DNA of 64,000 bases. Origin: Actinomadura sp. NBRC 104412. Its GTDB lineage: Bacteria > Actinomycetota > Actinomycetes > Streptosporangiales > Streptosporangiaceae. Shown here one piece after another: positions 33,898-47,867 of the stretch (its first letter is position 1; the number at the start of each line of letters is the position of its first letter). Where the stretch lies: contig NZ_BSTM01000001.1 of assembly GCF_030269515.1 (NCBI RefSeq), positions 124,001-188,000 on the forward strand, in the 5' to 3' direction. The translations under genes were made by a program, and so were the position numbers. Below the pieces are notes generated by a model. It was not told the DNA's origin. It ran no database searches and worked only from the letters and a program-made list of their open reading frames with translations.

Positions 33898-34491
33898 TCA
33901 GAGGAAGAGCTCGGCCACGTTGGTGAGCCGGTCGGCGACCTGCGTGTAGGACGTGTGCCCCATGCCCGCGTGGACAAGGGCTCCGGCGTAGGCGAACATC
34001 AGCGCGTCCAGGACGCGGCCGGTGTCCGCTGGGACGCCGGCACCGTCCGCCCCGTCGCCCAGCGCCGCCTTGAAGCGACGGCGGATGGTCAGGCCGATCC
34101 GCGTCCGCAGCTCCCGGACGTCGGGGTCGCTGCCGAGCATCGCGAGCGTGCAGGCGGCGGCCAGCTCCGGCTCGTCCGCGACGAGCAGGGTGATCTCGCG
34201 CAGCACCGCGGCGACCCGCTCGCGCGGCCCGCCCGGTGCGGGCGCGACCTCGGGGAGCGCGGTGAGGCGCCGCCAGAACACCTCGGCGACGAGGTGGTTC
34301 TTGGACGAGAAGTAGGTGTAGGCGGTGGCCGGCGCGACCCCGGCGCGGCGCGCCACGTTGCGGACGGTCAGCCCGTCGAAGCCGGTCTCGCGCAGCTCCT
34401 CGACGGCGGCCTCGGTCAGCCGCCGCACGGTGTCGGCGCGGCGGCCGGTCAGCCGGCGCCGGGTGGACTCCGTCAGCACATCGCTGGACAT
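33898..34491 (-). CDS. TetR-family regulator of the CYP51 operon
   Basis: Protein of 197 residues. The TetR HTH is at about 25-70: GFDGLTVRNVARRAGVAPAT then AYTYFSSKNHLVAEVFWRRL. The C-terminal helical part would bind a ligand. It is the first gene of the ten-gene unit, followed by the P450 gene 11 bp later, and corresponds to Rv0767c. A perfect 16-bp palindrome covers its ATG at 34491, making it leaderless and self-repressed; a matching site lies at 23172. It is probably the local repressor. Confidence 0.9.
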   Translation of the reverse strand: MSSDVLTESTRRRLTGRRADTVRRLTEAAVEELRETGFDGLTVRNVARRAGVAPATAYTYFSSKNHLVAEVFWRRLTALPEVAPAPGGPRERVAAVLREITLLVADEPELAAACTLAMLGSDPDVRELRTRIGLTIRRRFKAALGDGADGAGVPADTGRVLDALMFAYAGALVHAGMGHTSYTQVADRLTNVAELFL

Positions 34492-34499
34492 GTGTCCAG
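34484..34499. promoter_or_regulatory. TetR operator palindrome overlapping tetR start
   Basis: CTGGACATGTGTCCAG is a perfect inverted repeat with 7-bp arms. It includes the tetR ATG and extends into the divergent promoter. The core GGACA-N2-TGTCC recurs at 23172-23183. Confidence 0.65.
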
Positions 34500-34525
34500 A
34501 CAGTAGTTCAGGATGGACGTATAGG

Positions 34526-34539
34526 CAAGCGCTAGCTTG
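34526..34539. promoter_or_regulatory. Second palindrome in divergent promoter
   Basis: CAAGCGCTAGCTTG has arms CAAGC/GCTTG around GCTA. It lies between tetR and the plus-strand gene at 34559, 20 bp before that start, with GAGGGAGGG in between. A site for a second regulator is plausible; the spacing does not match KstR or KstR2 consensus. Confidence 0.4.
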
Positions 34540-34558
34540 GTCGCCGAGGGAGGGCTCG

Positions 34559-35875
34559 ATGGACACCGGTGCCGCCGGCGGGTTCGACCCCACGTTCACG
34601 ATCGACCGGCTCGGCCGGGAGGACCTGTGCGTCCTCGGCCGCGAGTGGCTGCTGCACGGGCACCTGCAAGACCGCGTCGGCATGCCGCTGCTGCTCGAAC
34701 ACTGCGACCGGGAGACGATGCAGCAGGTCGCCATCGACGAGTGGATGGCCGCGAGCCCGGTCTACTCGCTCCGCATGCAGCGCGCCCTCGGCTTCGGACC
34801 GGCCCGGCCCGGAGGACGGGACGGCGGGGTGGACGTGATCTTCAAGAACATGCAGCTCGACATCGGCGCCCCGCACCAGTTCCTCGACTTCCGCTACCGG
34901 CTGCACGGACCGTCCAAGGGCGAGTTCTTCCTCGCCTCGTGCGGGGCGCTGCTGGACGTCGAGCCGATGGGCGAGGAGTTCGTGCGCGGCATGTGCCACA
35001 CCATCGAGGACCCCACGTTCGACGCGACCGCGGGTGCCACCAACCCGCACGCCAAGGTGCGTCCCGTCCACCGGCCGCCCCGCGTGCCGCCCGGGCGCCG
35101 GCCGCACTGCCGATGGACGGTGGAGATCGGCGACGGCCCGCCCGCCCGACAGCACGAGAACCTGCCTCTCGTCGCGGCCTCCCTCGCGGCCACCGTCACG
35201 CTCCCCCGGCCCGAGCCCGTCGCGGGCGCGGACACCGGAGGCCGACCCGACTACAGCGGGGACTTCGATCCCCTCTTCGAGTTCGAGGACCTGTCCCACA
35301 CGGCGCTGCGGACGGCGCTGGGCGAGATCGCCCTCCAGAGCCACCTGCTGTTCCGCAGCTTCCTGATCGCCGTGGGCCGGCGGTTCGGCACCGAGCGCGT
35401 ACGGGAGCTCAAGCCGCGGATGCTGGCCGGCCTCGGCGGGCTGACCTCACAGCGGCTGTGCCGCGCCCTGCGGATCGGCGGCGGGGCGGCGGGCGTCGGC
35501 CGGCTGCTCCAGGTCCACCCGATGGTGGCGCCGGCCGGGTACGTCGACGCCGTCTGCGAGCCGCTCTCCCCCGACCGGCTGCGGTTCGCCCTCCGCGACT
35601 GCCCGATGACCAGGGAGCCCGATGGGCTCACCTGGCTCGGCCACCTCGACGGCGCCCCCGCGGGCATGGACGCCTTCGGCGCCCTCGTCCAAGGCGCCGA
35701 CCCGCGCGCCCGGGCACGGCGCGCCGAACCGCGGCCGGGCGAGCGCCTGGCCGTCGAGGTGACCGTCGACCCGGACACCGAGCCCGCGCCGGAGCCGCCC
35801 GAGGTACGGCTGGCCAAGCTCAGCGGCGGAGCGTCCTTCGTGTTCCGCCGCCGTCGGCCGCCGCGCGAGGACTGA
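34559..35875 (+). CDS. Conserved protein of unknown function, divergent from CYP51 operon
   Basis: Protein of 438 residues with no signal peptide or membrane helix. The best-defined segment is around residues 110-165: LDFRYRLHGPSKGEFFLASC, GALLDVEPMGEEFVRGMCH and TIEDPTFDATAG, with Cys and His that may bind a metal. Later parts include a helical region (ALGEIALQSHLLFRSFLIAV). I cannot name a family. ATG 34559 has AGGGAGGG upstream. Shares its promoter region with tetR, so it may be part of the same regulon. A long hairpin follows about 190 bp after its stop. Confidence 0.75.
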   Translation: MDTGAAGGFDPTFTIDRLGREDLCVLGREWLLHGHLQDRVGMPLLLEHCDRETMQQVAIDEWMAASPVYSLRMQRALGFGPARPGGRDGGVDVIFKNMQLDIGAPHQFLDFRYRLHGPSKGEFFLASCGALLDVEPMGEEFVRGMCHTIEDPTFDATAGATNPHAKVRPVHRPPRVPPGRRPHCRWTVEIGDGPPARQHENLPLVAASLAATVTLPRPEPVAGADTGGRPDYSGDFDPLFEFEDLSHTALRTALGEIALQSHLLFRSFLIAVGRRFGTERVRELKPRMLAGLGGLTSQRLCRALRIGGGAAGVGRLLQVHPMVAPAGYVDAVCEPLSPDRLRFALRDCPMTREPDGLTWLGHLDGAPAGMDAFGALVQGADPRARARRAEPRPGERLAVEVTVDPDTEPAPEPPEVRLAKLSGGASFVFRRRRPPRED

Positions 35876-36062
35876 GCCGCAGGGACCGATCACCCCCAGG
35901 GCCGGCCCGCGGGCGGTGCCCTTGCGGGACGCCGCCGTTGCCACGGCGTGGCCGGACGCCGCGCGGCGCCGGGGCGACAAGGCCGCCGAAGCGCTGGCAC
36001 GGCTCGACCTGGCGTGGGTGTACTGGCGGCAGGGTCGCTCCAAGGAAGCGCCCACAAGCGAC
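35876..36062. other. Short intergenic stretch before a bidirectional terminator
   Basis: About 190 bp after the stop at 35875. One frame reads LARLDLAWVYWRQGRSKEA, which is open on the plus strand, but no start with a ribosome-binding site or family match was seen. It may be a remnant or chance. Confidence 0.3.
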
Positions 36063-36103
36063 GCGGGGGTGAGCGGCCGCGTTCTCCGGCCGCTCACCCC
36101 CGC
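36063..36103. terminator. Long bidirectional hairpin terminator
   Basis: A perfect 16-bp stem (36063-36078 with 36088-36103; GCGGGGGTGAGCGGCC and its complement) with a 9-nt loop. It sits between the convergent genes 34559-35875 and 36112-37653, so it can serve both strands. Confidence 0.8.
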
Positions 36104-36111
36104 GCGGTGGA

Positions 36112-37653
36112 TCAGCGTGCCGCGTCAGCCCCCGCGGCTCCGCCCGCGATCCGGGCGGCCAGGGGGCTCTTGCGGGAGGGGATGCCCTTGGTGCTGAACG
36201 CGTAGCGCGCGGTGGAGTCGGCGATCGCGTCGGAGTTGACGTCCAGCGCCGTCCGGTTGATGTTGGCGAGGCCGTCGCACGCCTGGTGGTAGCAGACGTC
36301 GTACGCGACGCCCGCGGTGCCGCCGAACAGCGCGGCCTCGGCCGGCGTCTTGAAGGTCTCGGCACCGGTGAAGATGCCGCCCGCCGGGATGCCGATCGCG
36401 ATGAACGGGCCGTAGTCGGACCGGCCGTCGAAGTCGGTGCCCACGTGCCCGAGGCCGCGGCGGTCGAAGAACCTCTCCAGTTGCGCCTCGATCTGCGCCG
36501 ATCCGGGCGGGCCCGCCGGGGAGCCGGTCGCGTCGGAGTCGTCGCCGTCGTACAGCTTGATGGCGTAGTTCGGCGAGGCGACCATGTCGAAGTTCAGGTA
36601 CAGCCGGATGCGGTCCCGTTGCTCCTGGGACAGGGAGCCGACGTACTGGTCCGAGCCGAGCAGCCCGATCTCCTCGGCGGCCCAGAACGCGAACCGCACC
36701 TTGTTGCGCACCGGGAACCTGCTCATCTGGAGCGCGGTCTCAAGGATCGCCGCGCTGCCCGAGCCGTTGTCGTTGATCCCGGGTCCTTCGGGGACGCCGT
36801 CGAGGTGGGCGCCGACCATCACCACGTTGCGGGAGTCGCCGCCACGGGTCTCGGCGATGACGTTGTGGTTGGTCCCCAGCACCAGGTTGGAGTCCACCTT
36901 GAGCCGTACCGTGGCGCCCGGGGTGCTCGCCAGCTCGTTGCCGACCGCGAAGCTGGAGAAGACCATCGGGATCCCGGCCCGCCACTCGCCGATGTCCAGC
37001 GGGGACGGGTCGGTGCGGCCGGGCTGACCCTCGTTGAAGACGATGATGCCCGAGGCCCCGGCGGCCTTGGCGTTCTGCACCTTGTTGACGAACGGGCAGG
37101 TGCCGCGCTGGATCAGCGCGATGCGACCGGCCACGAACCCGTCGAAGTCCGCCGCCTCGCAGCCGCTGGTCGAGCTCGGCTCCGGCGTCGGCGGGAGCGT
37201 CAGGTCCACGCCCTGGACCTCGGCGGTGACGTCGCCGGGCGGCGAGGGCTCGAAGGTGACGAAGTCGGTGCCCGGCGTGTACGCCTTGGCGTTCGGCGAG
37301 CGCTGTTCGAGAACCGGCGGGGTGTTCTCGCTCCAGTCCCGCACGAAGTTGATCGGCTGCAACTGCACCTTGTACCCGGCGCGCCGCAGCTTGCTCGCCA
37401 CGTAGTCGCGGGAGGCGTCGTAGCCCGGCGATCCGGCCGACCGGTTGCCGCCGTTGGCGTCGGCGATCGCCTGGAAGGCTTGCAGGTGCTTGTGGACGTT
37501 CTTGCCGGAGACCTTCTTGACCAGCAGCCGGGCGAAGACCTCGTCCGGCGAGTGGCCTCGGGCCTCCGCCGGACCGGCGACCGCCATCGGCGCGGCCAAG
37601 GCCACGGCCAGCGCGCCGGCGAGGGTGGCGCGCCTGCGACGGTGGATGCGCAT
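36112..37653 (-). CDS. Secreted M28 family aminopeptidase with PA domain
   Basis: Protein of 513 residues, exported through a signal peptide (RRATLAGALAVALAAPMAVA, cut near AEA). The peptidase fold is interrupted by a PA domain (about 135-250, with GRIALIQRGTCPFVNKVQNA). The M28 zinc ligands follow in order: His in MVGAHLDGVPEG, Asp in INDNGSGSA, Glu pair in FWAAEEIGLLG, Asp in YLNFDMVASP, and His in VCYHQACDG. It resembles Streptomyces-type secreted aminopeptidases that release hydrophobic N-terminal residues. AAGGAG precedes ATG 37653. A C-terminal Arg/Ala tail lacks an anchor. Confidence 0.93.
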   Translation of the reverse strand: MRIHRRRRATLAGALAVALAAPMAVAGPAEARGHSPDEVFARLLVKKVSGKNVHKHLQAFQAIADANGGNRSAGSPGYDASRDYVASKLRRAGYKVQLQPINFVRDWSENTPPVLEQRSPNAKAYTPGTDFVTFEPSPPGDVTAEVQGVDLTLPPTPEPSSTSGCEAADFDGFVAGRIALIQRGTCPFVNKVQNAKAAGASGIIVFNEGQPGRTDPSPLDIGEWRAGIPMVFSSFAVGNELASTPGATVRLKVDSNLVLGTNHNVIAETRGGDSRNVVMVGAHLDGVPEGPGINDNGSGSAAILETALQMSRFPVRNKVRFAFWAAEEIGLLGSDQYVGSLSQEQRDRIRLYLNFDMVASPNYAIKLYDGDDSDATGSPAGPPGSAQIEAQLERFFDRRGLGHVGTDFDGRSDYGPFIAIGIPAGGIFTGAETFKTPAEAALFGGTAGVAYDVCYHQACDGLANINRTALDVNSDAIADSTARYAFSTKGIPSRKSPLAARIAGGAAGADAAR

Positions 37654-37775
37654 ACGACTCCTTCGTCAGTAGCGGAACGCGCACAACACGCCCCCGACGC
37701 GCGTCCAGGCGAACGTAACGCCCACAAACGGATCAATGCCGCACTCATGGCCACTCACGGCCAAATAGCAAATTT

Positions 37776-37795
37776 GGCATTTATTGCAATATGCC
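37776..37795. promoter_or_regulatory. AT-rich promoter region with small inverted repeat
   Basis: GGCAT (37776-37780) and ATGCC (37791-37795) flank TTATTGCAAT in an AT-rich patch upstream of the M28 gene. The region probably holds its promoter. The specific role of the repeat is uncertain. Confidence 0.3.
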
Positions 37796-37843
37796 GGATG
37801 TGCTGGATTGAGTAGTGCCCGCACGGGACGAGCCGCGGCGCCG

Positions 37844-39421
37844 TCAGATCGGGCCCATCACCGTTTCCGGGTCGATCCCGAGGTCGGTGAGCACCGTCCG
37901 CGCGGTGTTGCGTCCGGGACGACCCGACACCGAGCCGCCCGGATGCGTGGTCGCGCCCGTCAGGAACAGCCCGGGAACGGAGGTCCGGTACGAGGTCCAG
38001 CCGGGGATCACCTCCCCGGCGGGGGTGAGGAACTCGCCGCCATGGCAAGAACCGCCGAGGTTGTGCGTGTTGTGGGCGGCGACGTCGACCGGTGACTCGG
38101 CCCTGAGCGCGAGGACGTCCCCCGGCTCCAGTCCGTCGCTGCGCGCGCGGACCAGACCGACCAGCGCCTCCGCGTGCTCGTCCTTGCTCTCCTCCCACGA
38201 GCGCCCGTCAGCGCGCTCGTACGGCGCGATGGTGAGGATCTTGAACGTGGCGGCGTCCCCGGGCGCCCTGTCGGGGTCGACCACGGTCTGGTCGACGACG
38301 AGCAACCACGGATCGGTCGCGTCGGGCTCACCGCGATGGAAGGCCGCCATCTGCCGCGCGATGCCCTCGGCGGTGCCGAACCCGGCCGCGACGCTCCGCA
38401 TCGGCCCCTTGCGGGTGTGGAAGCCGAGGTCGCCTCGGAGCGCGGCGTGGACGGCGAAGACGCTGAGGCCGGGCCGCCAGGTGTCCCGGGCCTCGGCCAG
38501 GTCGGAGGGGACGTCGATGCCGCCGAGCATGTCCGCCAGCTTCGCCAGGTGCGCGCTGGACACCACCGCCCGGCGCGCTCTCACCCTCCGCCCGTCGCCG
38601 GTCCGGACCGCGACGGCCCTGCCGTTCACCACGTCGATGGCCGACACCGGGGCGGAGCACACGACCCGACCCCCGTGGGCCTCGATCTGCCGGATCAGCG
38701 CCTCCGGCAGCGCGGACGAGCCGCCGATCGGAGTCGTCCACCCGAAGGCGACGCGCCCCGCGGCGATCGACGAGGGGAGCACCCCCGTGCCGGGACGGCG
38801 CGGATCCTGGATGGTCGCCAGCGCCAGCCACAGCATGAACGAGCGGATCACCGGATGGGTGAAGCGCTCGTGCACCACGTCCCAGGCGCTCCTGGCACGC
38901 AGCTCCCGGTAGCGCCTGGAGGCGTCGTCGTCCCGCAGCGGCAGGTTGGAGTTCCACCGGGCATGGACGGCGGCCAGCCCGTGCGACCACTCGTCCAGAA
39001 GGGTCCTGAAGGACTCCGCGTCCGCCGTGGACCAGCGCGCGATCTCCTCCGCGGTCGCGCCCACATCGCGATGCATGACCAGCGCGTCCCCGTCGGCCTG
39101 CGGAAGGACCACCGCGGGGTCGGTCATCACGTACCGGAGCCCGTACGCCGACAGCAGCCCGAGCTCGTCGTCCCTGATCAGCGGGTTCGACTGGATCAGC
39201 ACGTGCGCGCTGGAGCACGAGTCGTGGGCGAACCCCGGCAGCGTCAGCTCCTCGGTCACCGTGTCGCCGCCGGGAACGTCCCGCGCCTCCAGCACGAGCA
39301 CTTCGAGCCCCGCCGCGGCCAGATAGCCGGCGCACACCAGACCGTTGTGCCCCGCACCGATAATGACGGCGTCCACCTCGTCGGGCACGCCGGTGTGTCG
39401 CCTGTCGTCAGCCGTGCTCAT
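37844..39421 (-). CDS. FAD-dependent oxidoreductase, phytoene desaturase/CrtI-like
   Basis: Protein of 525 residues. The N-terminal FAD motif is AVIIGAGHNGLVCAGYLAAA followed by VLVLEARDVPGGDTVTEE, typical of the phytoene dehydrogenase/retinol saturase-like family (PDH, amine-oxidase superfamily). The middle has GGSSALPEALIRQIEAHGGR, and the C terminus has LFLTGATTHPGGSVSGRPGR, the second FAD-contact motif. No other carotenoid genes are present, so the substrate is unknown. GGGAGACGG precedes ATG 39421. It is divergent from the carboxylase gene, with 297 bp between. Confidence 0.88.
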   Translation of the reverse strand: MSTADDRRHTGVPDEVDAVIIGAGHNGLVCAGYLAAAGLEVLVLEARDVPGGDTVTEELTLPGFAHDSCSSAHVLIQSNPLIRDDELGLLSAYGLRYVMTDPAVVLPQADGDALVMHRDVGATAEEIARWSTADAESFRTLLDEWSHGLAAVHARWNSNLPLRDDDASRRYRELRARSAWDVVHERFTHPVIRSFMLWLALATIQDPRRPGTGVLPSSIAAGRVAFGWTTPIGGSSALPEALIRQIEAHGGRVVCSAPVSAIDVVNGRAVAVRTGDGRRVRARRAVVSSAHLAKLADMLGGIDVPSDLAEARDTWRPGLSVFAVHAALRGDLGFHTRKGPMRSVAAGFGTAEGIARQMAAFHRGEPDATDPWLLVVDQTVVDPDRAPGDAATFKILTIAPYERADGRSWEESKDEHAEALVGLVRARSDGLEPGDVLALRAESPVDVAAHNTHNLGGSCHGGEFLTPAGEVIPGWTSYRTSVPGLFLTGATTHPGGSVSGRPGRNTARTVLTDLGIDPETVMGPI

Positions 39422-39718
39422 CGCCGTCTCCCTGGTCGTCCGTCCCGCGAGCGGGGGTGAGGTGGTCCGTGAGCCGTGTGCGTCCCCTATGGGAAGTTTG
39501 CGATAGATGCATGACGGTGGCCATGGACGGCGGCTTGGACCACCCGCCGGGCGCGGCGGAGGGGCTCGGGCTTTTGGACGTTTCCCACAAAGTGGGGGTG
39601 CCCAGCCTGCGCTGTCCCCGACATGGCGCGGACGGCCGGTCAGGCGGGAGGGTTGAGACCGCCGGGGTCGCCGTGTCGCGGCGCGCACCCATCGTTGATC
39701 TTGAGGAGGACTCGGCCG
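39422..39718. other. Divergent promoter region of oxidoreductase and carboxylase genes
   Basis: No coding frame is supported in these 297 bp. A small hairpin CCCAC-AAA-GTGGG lies at 39584-39596, and an AT-richer patch with TTGCGATAGATGCATGA at about 39496-39512 could hold a promoter. No clear operator was found. Confidence 0.35.
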
Positions 39719-45205
<5,487 letters not shown>

Positions 45206-45212
45206 CGGCTCC

Positions 45213-45249
45213 CGCCGCCGGTCGCCGCCCTACTCGCCGACCGGCGGCG
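45213..45249. terminator. Hairpin between convergent genes
   Basis: CGCCGCCGGTCG (45213-45224) and CGACCGGCGGCG (45238-45249) form a perfect 12-bp stem with a 13-nt loop right after the carboxylase stop, overlapping the end of the convergent dioxygenase-like gene. There is no T run, so efficiency is uncertain. Confidence 0.5.
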
Positions 45250-46183
45250 TGCCGTGCGTGTGGAAGGTCTCGATGGTCTTCAGGCCCCACGCCTGGCCCT
45301 TCTTGCGCTCCTCCTCCGTCCAGGTGATGAGCTCCCAGTCGGGTGCCAGCACGAGCCGGGTCAGCGGGTTGCACAGTTCGATCCTGTTGCCGCCCGGCTC
45401 CCACACGTAGAGGAAGAACGTCTGCTGGATCGCGTGCTTGTGGGGGCCGGTCTCGATGTGGACGCCCTTGTCGAGGCACAGGTCGGCGGCGCGCAGGATC
45501 TCCTCGCGGGTGTCGGTGGCGAACGCGATGTGGTGCAGCCGCCCGTTCGACCCCGTCCAGTCCTCGGTGTAGACCACGTCGTAGGACTTGTTGGTGAAGG
45601 TCATCCAGCGCGCCGCGATCCGCCCGGAGTCCATCCTGATCTGCTCGGTGGGCTTGGCGCCGAGCAGGTTCTGCATGTACTCGGCGCACTCCAGCACGTC
45701 GGCGGCGAGGTAGTTGACGTGGTCGAGCCGGCGTACCCCGATGCCCCGGTTGGGCTTGGCCTGGGGCTGGTTCTTCAGGCCCGGCCGCAGGTCGTCGGGC
45801 GCCTGGTAGCGCTCGGTCTCGAAGTAGAGGGCCAGCTCGTGCCCGTCCGGATCCGTGGTGAGGAACGTCCGCCCGGTGCCGGCGTCGCCCTTCACCCAGG
45901 TGCCCTCGTGCCCCGCGGCGCGGATGGCCTCGGCCCGCCTTTCCAGCGCCTCGGGGCCGCCGGCGCGGAACGCGGTGCGCCGGATCCCCGAGGTGGAATG
46001 GCCCGTCACGATCAGGCTGGTCAGCTCGTAGTCGTCGAAGGTCCGCAGGTGGACCGACGACCCCTCGCGGCCGGTCTCCACCAGGCCCAGGATGTCGGTG
46101 AAGAACCAGACGGTGCCGTCCAGGTCGGGGGTGAGCAGCTCGACGTGGCCGAGGTGGGCGATGTCCCCCCAAGGTGCGGTCAT
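45230..46183 (-). CDS. Extradiol ring-cleavage dioxygenase-like VOC protein
   Basis: Protein of 317 residues with two VOC modules, as in catechol 2,3-dioxygenases. The first starts HLGHVELLTPDLDGTVWFFT; the second starts RRLDHVNYLAADVLECAEYM. The presumed iron ligands are in the second: His of DHVNY, His of LHHIAFATD and Glu of NRIELCNP. The C terminus contains WTEEERKKGQAWGLKTIETF. It probably cleaves a catecholic ring; the substrate is unknown. ATG 46183 was chosen. It is divergent from the monooxygenase/ABC operon and may share its control. Confidence 0.87.
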   Translation of the reverse strand: MTAPWGDIAHLGHVELLTPDLDGTVWFFTDILGLVETGREGSSVHLRTFDDYELTSLIVTGHSTSGIRRTAFRAGGPEALERRAEAIRAAGHEGTWVKGDAGTGRTFLTTDPDGHELALYFETERYQAPDDLRPGLKNQPQAKPNRGIGVRRLDHVNYLAADVLECAEYMQNLLGAKPTEQIRMDSGRIAARWMTFTNKSYDVVYTEDWTGSNGRLHHIAFATDTREEILRAADLCLDKGVHIETGPHKHAIQQTFFLYVWEPGGNRIELCNPLTRLVLAPDWELITWTEEERKKGQAWGLKTIETFHTHGTPPVGE

Positions 46184-46490
46184 GTGGGCGCTCCTGATTC
46201 GGTTCGGTCTTCGGTTCGGTGCGGACCGGGGAAGACGGTGCCCGTCGCGGCGGGCAGGTCGCCGGCCAGGAAGAAGGCGCCCTTGGACGTGCCGCCGCGC
46301 ATGAGCGCGCACCGCACTCCGGCGCCACCGGGACGGCTCGTGACATCCACACCGGGACCGTACGCGAGATTGTCGACAATGTGAAGGACAATCGGGATCG
46401 TGCGAGACGCCCACCACAGACCGCAATGCTGTTTCCGATAAAAATGGTATGTATAGTCTGTTAACTAGAGATCATGGGAGGAGGATCGCG
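46184..46490. other. Divergent promoter region of dioxygenase and monooxygenase operons
   Basis: This 307-bp stretch becomes AT-rich toward 46490. It holds the ATTGTCGACAAT palindrome (46369-46380), an extra GACAAT half-site at about 46387-46392, and TATAGT at 46452-46457, which is a probable -10 for the plus-strand operon. No gene is supported. Confidence 0.5.
46369..46380. promoter_or_regulatory. GntR/FadR-type operator palindrome
   Basis: ATTGTCGACAAT is a perfect 12-bp palindrome matching the TTGTC-x-ACAA core typical of FCD-type GntR regulators. A further GACAAT follows. It lies between the extradiol dioxygenase-like gene and the monooxygenase operon. No GntR gene is in the window. Confidence 0.5.
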
Positions 46491-47837
46491 ATGGCCGGTG
46501 GCGGGCGACGGCTGCACCTGAACGCCTTCATCCAGGGCGTGGGTCACCACGAGGCGGCCTGGCGACATCCGGAGACGGACCCGGCCCGCCTCACCGACGT
46601 GCGCTACTTCCAGGAGGTCGCCCGGCTCGCCGAGCGCGGCGCGCTGGACTCGGTGTTCTTCGCCGACGCGCTCTCCCTCACCGAGGACATCCGCTACCAG
46701 CCGATACGCCGTCCCGAGCCGCTGACGCTGCTGGCCGCGATCGCCGTGGCCACCGAGCGGATCGGGCTGATCGCGACCGCGTCCACCACCTACTCCGAGC
46801 CCTACAACCTGGCCCGGCAGTTCGCGTCCGTGGACCACATCAGCGGCGGGCGGGCCGGCTGGAACATCGTCACCTCCTCCGCCACCGGCGCCGCCGCCAA
46901 CTTCGGGTTCGCCGAGCAGCCCGCGCACCACGACCGCTACGTGCGCGCGGACGAGTTCGTCGACGTGGTCACCAAGCTGTGGGACAGCTGGGAGGACGAC
47001 GCGATCGTCGGCGACCGGGACGCGGGCGTCTACGCCGACCCGGACAAGGTCCACGCCATCGAGCACGAGGGACCGCTGCTGCGCGTGCGCGGGCCGCTGA
47101 ACGTGCCGCGTTCCCCCCAAGGATGGCCCGTCCTCGTGCAGGCGGGCTCGTCGGAGGACGGGCGCGACTTCGCCGCCCGCCACGCCGAGGCCGTCTTCAC
47201 CGCGCAGCAGGACCTGGACCAGGCGCTCGCGTTCGCCGCCGACGTGCGCCGCCGCGCCGCGGCGCTGGGCCGCGACCCCGGCCACCTCAGGATCCTGCCC
47301 GGCCTGAGCCCGGTGATCGGCGACACCGAGGCGGCGGCGCTGGCCCGCAAGGAGGAGCTGGACGCGCTGGCCGTCCCCGAGTACGGCCTGCTCACGTTGC
47401 GGCGGCTGGCCGGCGTCGACCTGTCCGGCGTCCCGCTGGACGACCCCGTCCCGCCCGGCCTGCTGACCGGCGACGGGGTGGAGACCAGCAAGAGCCGGCG
47501 CGCGCTGGTCGCCGACATCGTGCGGCGCGAACGGCCGACCGTGCGCAGGCTCCTGCAACGGCTCGCCGGCGCCCGCGGCCACAAGGTCGTCGCCGGGACG
47601 CCCGAGCAGATCGCCGACCACATCCAGACCTGGTTCGAGGCGGGCGCCGCGGACGGCTTCAACATCATGGCGCCCTACCTGCCGGGCGGCCTGGAGCTGT
47701 TCATCGACCAGGTCATCCCCGAGCTGCGGCGCCGGGGCCTGTTCCGGACCGGCTACACCGGCTCGACGCTTCGCGAGCACTACGGCCTGCCCCGTCCCGA
47801 GAGCCGCTACGCGTCCCGGGCCACGGCGGCCCGCTGA
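46491..47837 (+). CDS. Flavin-dependent monooxygenase, NtaA/SnaA/DszA family (first paralogue)
   Basis: Luciferase-like FMNH2-dependent monooxygenase of 448 residues. It begins LHLNAFIQGVGHHEAAWRHP, contains FFADALS, ATASTTYSEPYNLARQFASV, DHISGGRAGWNIVTS and QAGSSEDGRDFAARHAEAVF, and ends with FNIMAPYLPGGLE. These place it in the NtaA/DszA/SnaA group that cleaves C-N or C-S bonds of sulfonates, sulfones or chelators using reduced flavin from a partner reductase (not seen here). GGGAGGAGG precedes ATG 46491. It is the first gene of the operon; a paralogue closes it. Confidence 0.92.
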   Translation: MAGGGRRLHLNAFIQGVGHHEAAWRHPETDPARLTDVRYFQEVARLAERGALDSVFFADALSLTEDIRYQPIRRPEPLTLLAAIAVATERIGLIATASTTYSEPYNLARQFASVDHISGGRAGWNIVTSSATGAAANFGFAEQPAHHDRYVRADEFVDVVTKLWDSWEDDAIVGDRDAGVYADPDKVHAIEHEGPLLRVRGPLNVPRSPQGWPVLVQAGSSEDGRDFAARHAEAVFTAQQDLDQALAFAADVRRRAAALGRDPGHLRILPGLSPVIGDTEAAALARKEELDALAVPEYGLLTLRRLAGVDLSGVPLDDPVPPGLLTGDGVETSKSRRALVADIVRRERPTVRRLLQRLAGARGHKVVAGTPEQIADHIQTWFEAGAADGFNIMAPYLPGGLELFIDQVIPELRRRGLFRTGYTGSTLREHYGLPRPESRYASRATAAR

Positions 47838-47867
47838 CCACCACTGGAGAAGGAAGAGCCCCAGAAG

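Noticed and set aside
34500-34558. KstR or KstR2 binding site near the CYP51 cluster
   Set aside because: CAAGCGCTAGCTTG has the half-sites of the KstR2 motif but a 6-bp centre instead of 2 bp; no KstR AAC-N-GTT motif was seen either.
35880-36060. Short plus-strand frame after the 34559 gene
   Set aside because: No ribosome-binding site, no family and no conserved-looking C terminus. It is only noted as a possible remnant.
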